From Streptomyces sp. GSL17-111 (GTDB lineage: Bacteria > Actinomycetota > Actinomycetes > Streptomycetales > Streptomycetaceae), in NCBI RefSeq assembly GCF_037911585.1, contig NZ_JBAJNS010000001.1, positions 2,231,001 through 2,295,000 of the forward strand: a stretch of DNA of 64,000 nucleotides, read 5' to 3'. Position numbers and translations under genes: made by a program. Below are positions 54,988 through 63,004 of the stretch, piece by piece. The notes below the pieces were generated by a model. That model was not told the DNA's origin, did not search any database, and saw only the letters and a program-made list of their open reading frames with translations. The number at the start of each line of letters is the position of its first letter. The first letter of the stretch is position 1.

Positions 54988-55863
54988 CTACTCCTTCCGG
55001 ACGACCGCGACGGGGCAGTGGGCGTGGTGCAGGAGGGCCTGGCTGACCGAGCCCAGCAGAAGACCGGCGAACCCGCCGCGCCCCCGGGCACCGACGACGA
55101 CCAGGCCGGCCTCCCGGCTCGCCTCGATGAGCGCCTCCCGGGCACCGCCCCGCACCACCTCGGGCCGGACCGGGACGTCCGGATACCTCTCGTGCCGGCC
55201 GGCGAGCGCTTCGGCCACCAGGCGCCTCTCGCCGGCCTCCAGCATCACCGGATCCAGCGCGCTGGACGCCGTCGGGTCGAGCGGTGGGGTGACCGCCACG
55301 CTCCACGGCTTCCACGCGTGGTGGGCCACCAGGTCCGTCCCGCGGAGGGCCGCTTCCTCGAAGGCGAAGCCGACCGCTCCGTCACCGGCCGGTGACCCGT
55401 CGACCCCGAGCAGGACCGGGCCGGTCGCGTCGGCGCCGCCCCGCACCACCATGGTCGGGCAGCGGCCGTGCGCGGCCAGGTGCACCGCGGTCGACCCCAG
55501 CAGCAACCCCGCGAAGCCGCCCCGACCACGGCTGCCGACCACGATCAGCGCGGCCTGGTGCGACTGGCTCTCCAGCACCATCAGCGGCTCGCCGCCGACC
55601 ACGGCGTTGGTGACCTCCACCTCCGGCTCCGCGGCACGGGCGCGCTCCACCGCCTCGGCCACGATTTCGCCGACCATCTCGCGCATCGACCCCTCGGGCG
55701 GGCCGAGGGGTACCGAGGCGAGCGGCGTGTACGTCATCGGCCAGACGAACGCGTGCACCACCTTCAGTTCGCACCGGCGCATCCGCGCCTCGCGTGCCGC
55801 GAGGTCGACCGCCGCCAGACTCGACGGCGAACCGTCCACACCCACCACGACCGTTGCACTCAC
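54988..55863 (-). CDS. Tandem universal stress protein (two UspA domains)
   Basis: The 291-residue protein has two UspA domains, about 1-143 and 150-290. Each has an ATP-binding end motif: VVGSRGRGGFAGLLLGSTA with CPTMVV in the first, VVGARGRGGFAGLLLGSVS with CPVAVV in the second. Both keep the G-x2-G-x9-G(S) ATP signature. Such tandem proteins respond to stress or low oxygen in actinobacteria. The start is GTG 55863 (VSATVVVGVDG) with GGGAGG; the frame's earlier start at 55893 is less well placed. It lies directly upstream of the P-type ATPase and is probably co-transcribed. Confidence 0.93.
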   Translation of the reverse strand: MSATVVVGVDGSPSSLAAVDLAAREARMRRCELKVVHAFVWPMTYTPLASVPLGPPEGSMREMVGEIVAEAVERARAAEPEVEVTNAVVGGEPLMVLESQSHQAALIVVGSRGRGGFAGLLLGSTAVHLAAHGRCPTMVVRGGADATGPVLLGVDGSPAGDGAVGFAFEEAALRGTDLVAHHAWKPWSVAVTPPLDPTASSALDPVMLEAGERRLVAEALAGRHERYPDVPVRPEVVRGGAREALIEASREAGLVVVGARGRGGFAGLLLGSVSQALLHHAHCPVAVVRKE

Positions 55864-56102
55864 CACGACCTCCCGGTCCACGGAGCGCATCATGCGTCAC
55901 GCTCATCACGAACGGTCCGACCTCTTGTCACCACGGTTGCCCGACTTCGCCTGTTTCGCCAATGGGCGGGCGGGGTGGCCCCGTCAGACACGGCGGAGGG
56001 GCACCCGGCGCCGCCGAACGGCCCCTCTCCCGTCCGGCCGGGTCAGCGGGAGCACTACCGGGGGCCGGCCCCGCGGTCGGCGCGAGGCAAGGACGTCGGC
56101 CG

Positions 56103-56489
56103 TCACACCGGGCGGCGGGCGTCCACCTCGATCTCGATCCTCATGCGCGGGTCGGCGAGCCCGCACTCCATCATCGTCGCCGCCGGACGGACCTCGCCGA
56201 AGCAGGCCCGCAGCACGGGCCAGCAGGGCTCGAAGTCCTCGCGCCGGGGCAGCAGGTACCGCACGCGCACAACGTCCGCGAACGTGCACCCGGCCTCCTT
56301 CAGCGCCGCCTCCACGTTGCGCAGGCACTGCTCGGCCTGTGCGACGACGTCCTCGGAGATCGTCATCGTCGCGTAGTCGAAGCCGGTCGTGCCCGAGACG
56401 TGCACCCGGTCGCCGTCCACGACCGCGCGGGCGTAACCGATCCGCTCCTCGAAGGTGGAACCGCTCAGGATCGCGCGTCGCTCACTCAT
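56103..56489 (-). CDS. RidA family protein (YjgF/YER057c/UK114)
   Basis: The 128-residue product has YARAVVDGDRVHVSGTTGFDY, DVVAQAEQCLRNVEAALKEAG and RPAATMMECGLADPRMRIEIEVDA, the RidA-like core with the conserved Glu near the end. RidA proteins hydrolyse reactive enamine/imine intermediates. The usual catalytic Arg of the RidA subgroup is replaced here (PRMRIEIE context), so it may belong to a Rid1-7 subfamily with another activity. It stands alone with 36 nt to the next gene. Confidence 0.87.
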   Translation of the reverse strand: MSERRAILSGSTFEERIGYARAVVDGDRVHVSGTTGFDYATMTISEDVVAQAEQCLRNVEAALKEAGCTFADVVRVRYLLPRREDFEPCWPVLRACFGEVRPAATMMECGLADPRMRIEIEVDARRPV

Positions 56490-56525
56490 GCGGGCACGAT
56501 ACGTGCGGCCCCACCGCCGTCGGGA

Positions 56526-56951
56526 TCAGTCGGCGAAGGACGAACGGCTGGTGGCCAGCGCCCAGATGACGAAGACGCCCAGGGCGATGTTCACCAGCCC
56601 CCACAACGGCTGGTAGGGCAGCCAGACGAAGTTCGCGATGATGACCAGGCCCGCGAGGAACACCCCGAGGAACCGCGCCCACGTGGCCCCCATGAGGATG
56701 CCCAGCCCCGTGAGCGCCACGATCACGCCGAGGACCAGGTGGATCCAGCCCCAGGAGGTCGTGTCGAAGGCGTACGTGTAGTCGCCGATCGTTCCGTAGA
56801 CGTCGTCCTTGGCGATGCCCGCGATGCCCTGGAGGACGCCGATGACGCCGTAGACGAGTGCGAGCACCCCGGCGAACACGGTGCCTCCGCTCGCCCAGGC
56901 GTCCCTGTCGTGTGTGCTCCCGCCCGAGCGCGAGTGCGTCGATGAGGCCAT
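56526..56951 (-). CDS. Four-helix membrane protein, DUF7144 type
   Basis: The 141-residue protein has a Ser-rich soluble start (about 1-20) and four hydrophobic helices (about 23-45, 70-90, 92-110, 115-136). Conserved-looking loops are DDVYGTIGDYTYAFDTTSWGWIH and WLPYQPLW. This matches small actinobacterial membrane proteins of unknown function. The ATG at 56951 has an AAGGAG site. Confidence 0.85.
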   Translation of the reverse strand: MASSTHSRSGGSTHDRDAWASGGTVFAGVLALVYGVIGVLQGIAGIAKDDVYGTIGDYTYAFDTTSWGWIHLVLGVIVALTGLGILMGATWARFLGVFLAGLVIIANFVWLPYQPLWGLVNIALGVFVIWALATSRSSFAD

Positions 56952-57083
56952 GAGGCGGCTCCTTCTTCAGACCGGGGCCCGCTACGGACCCACGGCCAGC
57001 GTTGAGCGCCTCCGCCCCGGCAACCAGCGGGAAGGGGCCGAACGGGTGAACGCCGACGCGCCCGCGCCCTCACCCGGACGGGC

Positions 57084-57854
57084 TCAGCCCTCGACCGTCT
57101 TCCAGGGGCTCACGGCCAGCTCCCCGGCGGCGGCGAAGTCCTTGCCGCCGAGGGACGTCACGCTCTGCCACGGATCGCCCTCGGCCGGGGCCACGTCCAC
57201 CGACCGGCCGCCCGCGCCGCTCCCCGGCCGCCACACCAGGACCGCCATGGCCGTCTCCCCCGGACGCAGGGACAGCTTCTTCGGCTCGCCGTTGAAGCCC
57301 CGCACCTCGGACACGGCGGCCACGCCCTCGTGCACCTCGACGTCCAGCGCCTCGCCGCCCTCGTCGAGCACCCGGACGTCCGGGTAACCGTTGACGGCGA
57401 ACGGCTCCTTGCCGCAGTTGAGCATCATGACCCGCAGCAGGCTCAGGCTCTCGTCCCCGTCGACGGGACCGGCCGCCATGACGCGCACACCGGGGTCGGG
57501 GCAGTCCGGGTCGACGGCCGGGTCGTCCGGCGCGGGCTCGATCCCGTCCTTGTCGCCCCCGCCGCCGTCCTTCTCGCCGCCGTCCTTCCCGCCCCCGCCG
57601 GTCGTGCTACCGTCGCCGCCGCCGTCCGTGCCGCCGTCGGAGTCCCCGCCGCCGTCGCCACCGTCTCCGCCACCGTCGGTCTCCCCGGAGCCGCCGCTCT
57701 CCTCCTGCGAGGCGGACGGCGCGGCCTTGTCGTCCGCCTCGGAGTCGTCCGAGCCACCGCCGCAGCCCGAGACCAGCAGAGCACTCGCGGCGAGCAGCAC
57801 GCCCAGCCGCCGAACGGAGGTACGGCCGAGCCCGGCCCGCGTCAAGGTCTTCAC
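57084..57854 (-). CDS. DUF4232 lipoprotein with Gly/Asp-rich spacer
   Basis: The protein of about 256 residues has a lipoprotein signal (GVLLAASALLVSGC), then a low-complexity spacer rich in G, D, S and K (about 30-120). A DUF4232 domain follows (about 125-256) with MMLNCGKEPFAVNGYPDVRVLDEGGEAL and LRPGETAMAVLVW. DUF4232 proteins are surface lipoproteins of unknown role. The start is unclear: GTG 57854 or GTG 57878, neither with a strong ribosome binding site. It is divergent from an AraC-type gene. Confidence 0.85.
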   Translation of the reverse strand: MKTLTRAGLGRTSVRRLGVLLAASALLVSGCGGGSDDSEADDKAAPSASQEESGGSGETDGGGDGGDGGGDSDGGTDGGGDGSTTGGGGKDGGEKDGGGGDKDGIEPAPDDPAVDPDCPDPGVRVMAAGPVDGDESLSLLRVMMLNCGKEPFAVNGYPDVRVLDEGGEALDVEVHEGVAAVSEVRGFNGEPKKLSLRPGETAMAVLVWRPGSGAGGRSVDVAPAEGDPWQSVTSLGGKDFAAAGELAVSPWKTVEG

Positions 57855-57957
57855 AACGCGTGATGTTCGCAGGAACACCCGTCCGATATCCAGACCTTCC
57901 ACGTCACGAATCGGTGCCTCCGACCGGCACGACGCCGAAGCGTGGTGTGATGACGCG

Positions 57958-58350
57958 GTGAGCCGCGCGACCGAGGACACGAACCGCCGCATGCTGCGGG
58001 CCCGCGACGTGATGGACCGGGCCTACGCCGAGCCGCTGGACGTCCCGGCCCTGGCCCGGGTCGCACACGTGTCGCCCGCGCACTTCACGCGGACGTTCCG
58101 CGCCACGTTCGGCGAGACCCCGCACCGCTACCTGCAACGCCGACGCGTCGAGCGAGCGATGTCGCTTCTGCGGGGGACCGACCGCAGCGTAACCGACATC
58201 TGCTTCGAGGTCGGCTTCGGCAGCCTCGGCACGTTCAGCCGCACCTTCAGCGACATCGTCGGCACGTCACCACGGCAGTACCGCAAGGAGGCGCAGGCCA
58301 CCAACGTCCCGACGTGCTTCACCATGGCCTGGACGCGCCCGCGCGACTGA
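57958..58350 (+). CDS. AraC family transcriptional regulator, HTH domain only
   Basis: The 130-residue protein is almost only the AraC HTH: RARDVMDRAYAEPLDVPALA, then RVAHVSPAHFTRTFRATFGETPHRYLQRRRVERAM and VTDICFEVGFGSLGTFSRTFSDIVGTSPRQYR. No ligand domain is present, which is common in the short actinobacterial type. GTG 57958 is the likely start. The VOC gene follows 48 nt behind in the same direction; such AraC/VOC pairs are frequent in Streptomyces. Confidence 0.9.
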   Translation: MSRATEDTNRRMLRARDVMDRAYAEPLDVPALARVAHVSPAHFTRTFRATFGETPHRYLQRRRVERAMSLLRGTDRSVTDICFEVGFGSLGTFSRTFSDIVGTSPRQYRKEAQATNVPTCFTMAWTRPRD

Positions 58351-58398
58351 GCAGTTTCGGATAAGTACGGGCAGCGACCCGCCAGTAGCGTCATCCCC

Positions 58399-58809
58399 AT
58401 GTTCAACGCCATCACGCACTCACAGCTGTACGTCCTCGACCAGGACGAGGCCGTCGACTTCTACGTCGGGAAGCTCGGCCTGGAGGTCCACACGGACCTC
58501 GACCTCGGTTTCATGCGCTGGCTCACGGTCAACGTCCCCGGCGCCCCGGACCGGCAGATCCTGCTGGAGCTTCCGGGCGGACCGCAGATGTCCGAGCAGA
58601 CGGCCGAGCAGGTCCGGGACCTCGTCACCAAGGGCGCCATGGGCACCGTCATCCTCACGACGTCCGACTGCCGCAAGACCTACGACGAACTGCTGTCCAA
58701 GGGCGTCGAGTTCACGCAGGAGCCCGTGGAGCAGCCCTACGGCGTCGACTGCGGAATCCGCGACCCCTTCGGCAACCACATCCGCTTCACCGAACCGAAG
58801 GCCGACTGA
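58399..58809 (+). CDS. VOC family protein (glyoxalase/bleomycin-resistance fold)
   Basis: The 136-residue product shows HSQLYVLDQDEAVDFYVGKL and LEVHTDLDLGFMRWLTV, then TSDCRKTYDELLSKGVEFTQEP and YGVDCGIRDPFGNHIRF, the paired beta-alpha-beta-beta-beta modules of VOC proteins. Possible metal ligands are His7 and Glu near the end. The substrate is unknown. It forms a unit with the AraC gene upstream and is followed by a strong hairpin. Confidence 0.92.
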   Translation: MFNAITHSQLYVLDQDEAVDFYVGKLGLEVHTDLDLGFMRWLTVNVPGAPDRQILLELPGGPQMSEQTAEQVRDLVTKGAMGTVILTTSDCRKTYDELLSKGVEFTQEPVEQPYGVDCGIRDPFGNHIRFTEPKAD

Positions 58810-58828
58810 CGCCCCGGCCGCCCCCTGC

Positions 58829-58859
58829 CCCGCCCGGCCGTCGTCACCGGCCGGGCGGG
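58829..58859. terminator. Bidirectional terminator between the VOC and DUF397 genes
   Basis: The arms at 58829-58840 and 58848-58859 form a perfect 12 bp stem (core CGCCCGGCCG / CGGCCGGGCG) with a 7 nt loop. It lies between convergent genes and can serve both. Confidence 0.75.
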
Positions 58860-58873
58860 CGCGGGTCCGCGCG

Positions 58874-59059
58874 TCAGCGCTCGGACGCGAACCTCACGAA
58901 CGCGGCCCACGTCGTGCGCGGAACGGAGAAGCTCGGCCGACGCACGTCCTTCGAGTCCCGGACGTGCACGACGTCAGGCGCCCCCGCGACCTCGACGCAG
59001 TCCGTGTCGTGCTGACCGTTGCTGTAGCTGCTCTTGAACCACGCGCCATGGACGTCCAT
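58874..59059 (-). CDS. DUF397 protein, second copy
   Basis: The 61-residue product MDVHGAWFKSSYSNGQHDTD has the DUF397 signature WFKSSYSNG, DCVEVAGAPDVVHVRDSKD and the final W-AAFVRFA block. DUF397 proteins act with HTH/DUF5753 regulators in Streptomyces development-related modules (the BldB and WhiJ-type systems). It lies 6 nt after the other DUF397 gene. Confidence 0.93.
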   Translation of the reverse strand: MDVHGAWFKSSYSNGQHDTDCVEVAGAPDVVHVRDSKDVRRPSFSVPRTTWAAFVRFASER

Positions 59060-59065
59060 GGTTGA

Positions 59066-59266
59066 TCAGCCTTTCGCGGCGAACGAGATGAAATCGGCCC
59101 ACGCAGAGGGAGGAACCGCGATGGTCGGACCGCTCTTGGCCTTGGAGTCGCGGATGTGTACGGCGTCGAGTGCGTCCATGATCTCGACACAGTCCGAGTC
59201 CGGTTCACCACTGCTGTAGCTGCTCTTGAACCAACTACCGCTCGCTGCTATGAGATCAACTCTCAT
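59066..59266 (-). CDS. DUF397 protein, first copy
   Basis: The 66-residue product MRVDLIAASGSWFKSSYSSG has DSDCVEIMDALDAVHIRDSK and AWADFISFAAKG, again DUF397. Its ATG overlaps the stop of the DUF5753 gene (ATGA, 4 nt), so it was made as part of one unit with that regulator. With the upstream gene truncated, its expression now depends on whatever promoter remains. Confidence 0.93.
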   Translation of the reverse strand: MRVDLIAASGSWFKSSYSSGEPDSDCVEIMDALDAVHIRDSKAKSGPTIAVPPSAWADFISFAAKG

Positions 59267-59930
59267 ACCTCTCCCAGCACTTTGTCGATGAAGGCCAGCG
59301 ACTCCCTCGGCGTGAGGGCCTGGGCTCGGATCATCCCATACTGCATCTCCAGCGATTGGACTCGATGCGACTCGGTGATGGACTGGATGACGTGTTGAAT
59401 CTCGCAGCAACCCAACGTTGCGCCAGCACGCAGCTTGAACAACCGAAAGCCTCCGCTCAGGCCGGCGTGACCTTCCTGACCTGTCGGCATGATCTGTACT
59501 TCCACGTTGCGCAACTCCGCGACCTGACGCAGGTGCTCAAGCTGACCTCGCTGCACAGTCCGCCCGTGGGCGCAGCGCCGAAGCGTCACTTCCTCCAACA
59601 CAAAGGTCATCACGGGCTCGGTCCGCGACGCGGCAATGATCTCCTGTCTCGCCATCCGAGCAGCGAGATTTCGTTCGATCTCCTCCACGGAAAGGAGGGG
59701 ACGCCGAAGTTCGAACAGTCCGCGCGCATATTCTTCCGTCTGAAGCAGAGCCGGAATGGTGTGAGTGCTGTAGACGCCCATCTCAACCGAGTCGGCTTCG
59801 AGTTTGGCGATGCTGCGGACGCGTTTGGGGTACCGGGCCTCGGTGACCTCCTGGGCCAGGGCCTTGAGCTTTCCGCCGGCGCCCAGGACGTCGTCGGCCT
59901 GCTCCAGGAGGTTCGGCTTGGGCAGACGGC
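59263..59930 (-). pseudogene. HTH-XRE/DUF5753 regulator lacking its HTH half
   Basis: The DUF5753 domain is complete: YPKRVRSIAKLEADSVEMGV, YSTHTIPALLQTEEYARGLF, ARMARQEIIAAS, LRRCAHGRTVQRGQLEHLRQ and LTPRESLAFIDKVLGEV. The sequence in front of LPKPNLLEQADDVLGAGGKL, where 60-70 residues of XRE-type HTH should be, is missing. Upstream of about 59920-59940 the frame is only the antisense of an ATP-binding-protein fragment. A 248-residue open frame persists to 60009, but it would make a protein without a DNA-binding domain. It overlaps the next DUF397 start by 4 nt. Confidence 0.83.
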
Positions 59931-60020
59931 GTCCGCGACGCGCTGGCCGACCGCTGGGGCGTCCGCACCGGACCGCCGCCGCGCAAGACGGTCTGGGCCG
60001 AGTTCGCACTGCCCGGCTGA
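59922..60020 (+). pseudogene. C-terminal remnant of an ATP-binding (HATPase_c) anti-sigma-type protein
   Basis: The plus-strand frame ADGVRDALADRWGVRTGPPP, then RKTVWAEFALPG and a stop at 60018-60020, is the typical end of small Streptomyces ATP-binding proteins (RsbW/SpoIIAB-like). Nothing of the N-terminal fold precedes it. In this genus such genes are commonly divergent from HTH/DUF5753 genes, so both partners have lost their 5' parts here. Confidence 0.7.
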
Positions 60021-60332
60021 GCCCGTCCCGCCGTTGCCGAACCCGTCACCGACGAACGTCACGCGGACCGGGACGCGGCCGGGCGCGTTCCGGTGGGCGG
60101 AGTCCCGGCGTGTCACGACGTCCACCCCGTTCAAGGACGTGCTGGAAGAACTCCCCAACCCACCAACCCGCGACCGTGCGCCAAACGGGTGAACGCTCCC
60201 CGCCGGGCTGGACTTCGCTCCGGTTCACGGTCATAGGCTCACGCTCATCACACAACCGCACATGCGACGGCCCCCGGCCGGGACGGGCATCCCGATCGAG
60301 GGCCTGACCACCGAGGAAGTAGGAGCTTCCCG
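60021..60332 (+). promoter_or_regulatory. Gene-free region upstream of the winged-HTH gene
   Basis: These 312 nt hold no gene I can support on either strand. The promoter of the gene at 60333 should lie here; GGTTCACGGTCATAGGCTC near 60221-60240 resembles a -35/-10 arrangement but is not certain. Confidence 0.4.
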
Positions 60333-61244
60333 ATGGCTGAGGCGCAGCTTAGCGCCCGGGTCCGCACGCCGTCCGCCGTTCCGCAGGCGGGCGTCACCCA
60401 CGTGCGGGCGCGGCACACCGAACGGTTCACCGTGGTCGGCAACCACCTCGCCCAGCACCGCGAGCTGTCGGCGACGGCGATCGGACTCGCCGTCCACATC
60501 CAGTCACTCCCCGAAGGCGCGCGGGTCGGCATCAAGGCCCTCGCCACCCGCTTCACCGAGGGCGAGACCCGCATCGCCGCCGCCCTCCGCGAACTGGAGA
60601 CCCACGGCTACCTGACCCGCCACCGCACCCGCCTCCCCAGCGGCCGGATCGTCACCCGTACCGTCTGCCACCACCGCCCCACCACGCGGCCGACCGCCCC
60701 ACCCCGTCCGCCCCGCCCCACGTCTCACCGCTCGCACCCGACGCCGCAGGTCACCCCGCCACCGGCAGCCGCCGACGCCGCCCCGACCGCGCCGTCCCCG
60801 GCCGCCGCCGTCCCGCCGCAGCCCGACCGCACCCCACCGCCACCGCCACCGCCCCTCCCCGAGCCCCGGACGGCGAACCTCGGCCGGCACCGCACCGCCG
60901 GGGACCTCCTGGCGAGCCTGCACCGCGACGACCCCCGCCTCCTCCTCCCCGAACGCGACATCCGCCGCCTCACCCCGGCCGTCGCCGCCTGGCTCGAACG
61001 CGGCACCCCACTCGCCACCATCCGCACCACCCTCACCACGGGCCTCCCCGACCCCCTGCGCAACCCCTCCGGCCTCCTGCGCCACCGCCTCACCGTCCTC
61101 ATTCCGCCCCGGGCGGCTGCCGCACCCCCGCCCCCACGGAAACCCGACCCGTTCCAGGAGTGCCGGGGCGAGTGCGGCCGCGTCTTCCGCTCCCCCACCC
61201 CCGGCCACTGCCGCGACTGCCGCCCGGCCACCACAGCACCGTGA
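60333..61244 (+). CDS. Winged-HTH protein with proline-rich linker and C-terminal zinc ribbon
   Basis: The 303-residue protein has a helix-turn-helix domain (about 30-110: TERFTVVGNHLAQHRELSAT, AIGLAVHIQSLPEGARVGIK, ETRIAAALRELETHGYLTRH). A long Pro/Ala/Thr-rich linker follows (about 115-185), then a helical domain (about 185-260) with LPERDIRRLTPAVAAWLERG, and a C-terminal Cys cluster CRGECGR...HCRDC (about 280-297) that could bind zinc. It is a known Streptomyces family without assigned function. AGGAG precedes the ATG. Codon use is normal. Confidence 0.85.
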   Translation: MAEAQLSARVRTPSAVPQAGVTHVRARHTERFTVVGNHLAQHRELSATAIGLAVHIQSLPEGARVGIKALATRFTEGETRIAAALRELETHGYLTRHRTRLPSGRIVTRTVCHHRPTTRPTAPPRPPRPTSHRSHPTPQVTPPPAAADAAPTAPSPAAAVPPQPDRTPPPPPPPLPEPRTANLGRHRTAGDLLASLHRDDPRLLLPERDIRRLTPAVAAWLERGTPLATIRTTLTTGLPDPLRNPSGLLRHRLTVLIPPRAAAAPPPPRKPDPFQECRGECGRVFRSPTPGHCRDCRPATTAP

Positions 61245-61353
61245 ACGACCTCTGTTCGGTCGCCGCGACCGGCAGCACGATGTCGCGGACGGACACCACA
61301 GGCACGCAACTCCCCCAGGACCAAACCCGACCAACCCTCACCACTGACCCGTC

Positions 61354-61959
61354 GTGAACACCATGGAGGACGTGTTGCATCCGCGCTTCACCGCCGATGG
61401 CTTCTTCCCGCCAGGGCGCTACTCCGTGACCATGGACGAGGCGCAAGCGCTCCTCGTCGATGCGGAGCGGTTCCGAAGTTCGGCCCGCCGCAGCGAGCTG
61501 TGGAGCAAGTTCCAGGAGTACATCGGCAATTTTGTACTACTGGAAGACCAGTACGAGGAGATTCTAGAAGGTCGGGCCCTGATCCACCGTATCTGGCTCG
61601 GCGGCAGTTTCGTCAGCGTAAAGCCAGATCCGCGAAACATTGACGCCACACTACTGATCGACGAGGCAGCAGAAAAATCTATTCGCAGGAATCCCGGATC
61701 GAAGTGGTTGACTCGAGCATTTCAGAGCAGAGAAAATATGCGGCAGAAATTTGGCGTATCTCCCGTGAGAATCGGGTATCGTACGGTGCCTCACGTCTTT
61801 GAGGCAAAAATGCTCACTGCGGAAGACGCCGGGTACTTCAGAGAGCGCGGCGTGTGGGACGACTGGTGGCAGCGCTGTCGCCTACGTGACGGTTCGGACC
61901 CCGCCCCGTCGGCGGAGAGCGCGATGCCTGTCCGTGGCTACCTGGAGGTGCGGCTATGA
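61354..61959 (+). CDS. DUF6932-like nucleotidyltransferase-fold protein
   Basis: The 201-residue product opens with FTADGFFPPGRYSVTMDEAQ, as in DUF6932 proteins. It has the nucleotidyltransferase block WLGGSFVSVKPDPRNIDATL (81-100), with Gly-Ser at 84-85 and Asp97. In relatives the motif is P-x-D-I-D; here the first Asp is Asn95, so catalysis may be lost or altered. Bases 61530-61800 are AT-richer than the surroundings, suggesting transfer. The start is GTG 61354 or ATG 61363, neither with a clear ribosome binding site. It overlaps the next gene by 4 nt. Such small nucleotidyltransferases often belong to toxin-antitoxin or defence pairs. Confidence 0.75.
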   Translation: MNTMEDVLHPRFTADGFFPPGRYSVTMDEAQALLVDAERFRSSARRSELWSKFQEYIGNFVLLEDQYEEILEGRALIHRIWLGGSFVSVKPDPRNIDATLLIDEAAEKSIRRNPGSKWLTRAFQSRENMRQKFGVSPVRIGYRTVPHVFEAKMLTAEDAGYFRERGVWDDWWQRCRLRDGSDPAPSAESAMPVRGYLEVRL

Positions 61960-62864
61960 GCGAGAGTGATTGGCGACGACGGGTGCGTCAGGCACGGGTT
62001 GACGACGCGGAGAGGCTCCTTGAGGAGCTGGGCACTGATGACCGTGAGGATGCGGAGATCGAGGCGGATCACCGCGTCAGCCACCTCGAAGCGCTGCGGG
62101 AGTGGGCACCGGACGCCACATTGCCGGAAGAGCTCCAGCTTCGCCTCACGGGCCCCGACACCGGAACGGGGGCATTGCGCTTCCAATGGGGGGAAGCCCT
62201 GTTGGGAGACGTCGAGAAGGTGGTCTCCGAGGCCGCAGGCGCACCGGTGGCGCTGGAGATCACCGGCATCTCACGAGGCAGTACCGTTGTGCATGCGCGT
62301 GCCGTGGAGACGTCACGGCCCCCGACTCCCGACACTCTGACGACGGTTGGCGCTTCGACCGCGGACCACGGAGTCCGGGCACTCACACGGCTACTCGGTG
62401 CCCTGGAGGAGGGTGGGGACGTCCGTGAGTGGTCCAAGATGTTCGACTCCGTCGAAGGACTGGCAAAGGCGCTCGATCGCTTCGGTCTTTCACTGGGGGT
62501 GACCTGGTACGCGGCGAATGGTGATGTTCGCAGGGCAGCGTTGACAGAACGGGGCGTGACGCATGCGAAGAACCTGCAACGGACGTACGATGCCGATCAG
62601 GAAATGGTCGTATCCGGCCGCGTAACCGAACTGCGGAGCAGTGGGCTGGTTAAGGTGAAAAGCGGAACGGCCCACAATGCCCACGCCTATGACGTACGCG
62701 TTGAACCTGAACAGCTTATTTCCATGCGACTTTCCCTCGGTGACCATGTCCACTTCCGCGTGCTCTTTCGGCGCAAGCTCGATGTATTGGGCCGCACCCG
62801 GGCCTCCGAGTACCACTACCGGGGAACGGAGGCGGAGGACCTGCGGTTCGATGTCCACCCCTGA
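61956..62864 (+). CDS. Unrecognised partner protein, C-terminal beta-rich domain
   Basis: I do not recognise this 302-residue protein. It has a charged helical start (about 1-55), a middle alpha/beta region (about 70-170), and a C-terminal segment (about 215-295) with alternating strands: VVSGRVTELRSSGLVKVKSG, YDVRVEPEQL and LGDHVHFRVLFRRKLDVLGR. This has the look of an OB-like or small-barrel fold. No signal or membrane segment. Its ATG overlaps the nucleotidyltransferase-like stop (ATGA), so the two are translated together and probably form a complex or act in one pathway. Confidence 0.72.
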   Translation: MSESDWRRRVRQARVDDAERLLEELGTDDREDAEIEADHRVSHLEALREWAPDATLPEELQLRLTGPDTGTGALRFQWGEALLGDVEKVVSEAAGAPVALEITGISRGSTVVHARAVETSRPPTPDTLTTVGASTADHGVRALTRLLGALEEGGDVREWSKMFDSVEGLAKALDRFGLSLGVTWYAANGDVRRAALTERGVTHAKNLQRTYDADQEMVVSGRVTELRSSGLVKVKSGTAHNAHAYDVRVEPEQLISMRLSLGDHVHFRVLFRRKLDVLGRTRASEYHYRGTEAEDLRFDVHP

Positions 62865-63004
62865 GGATGATCAGGCCGACAACCCTGACTGCGTCTCCGC
62901 CTGTTGCGCGTGTGCGAAAGGGGCTGTCAGTGCCCCGGCGTACCGTTTGGGACCCGACGTGATGCCCCGTCAGGACGTCGCGCGACCCGTCCGAGGAGGA
63001 ATGC

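Noticed and set aside
52367..55315. A longer ATPase frame reaching into the universal stress protein gene
   Set aside because: The GTG at 54982 has an ideal AAGGAG site, and the extra N-terminal residues are antiphase to the UspA coding sequence.
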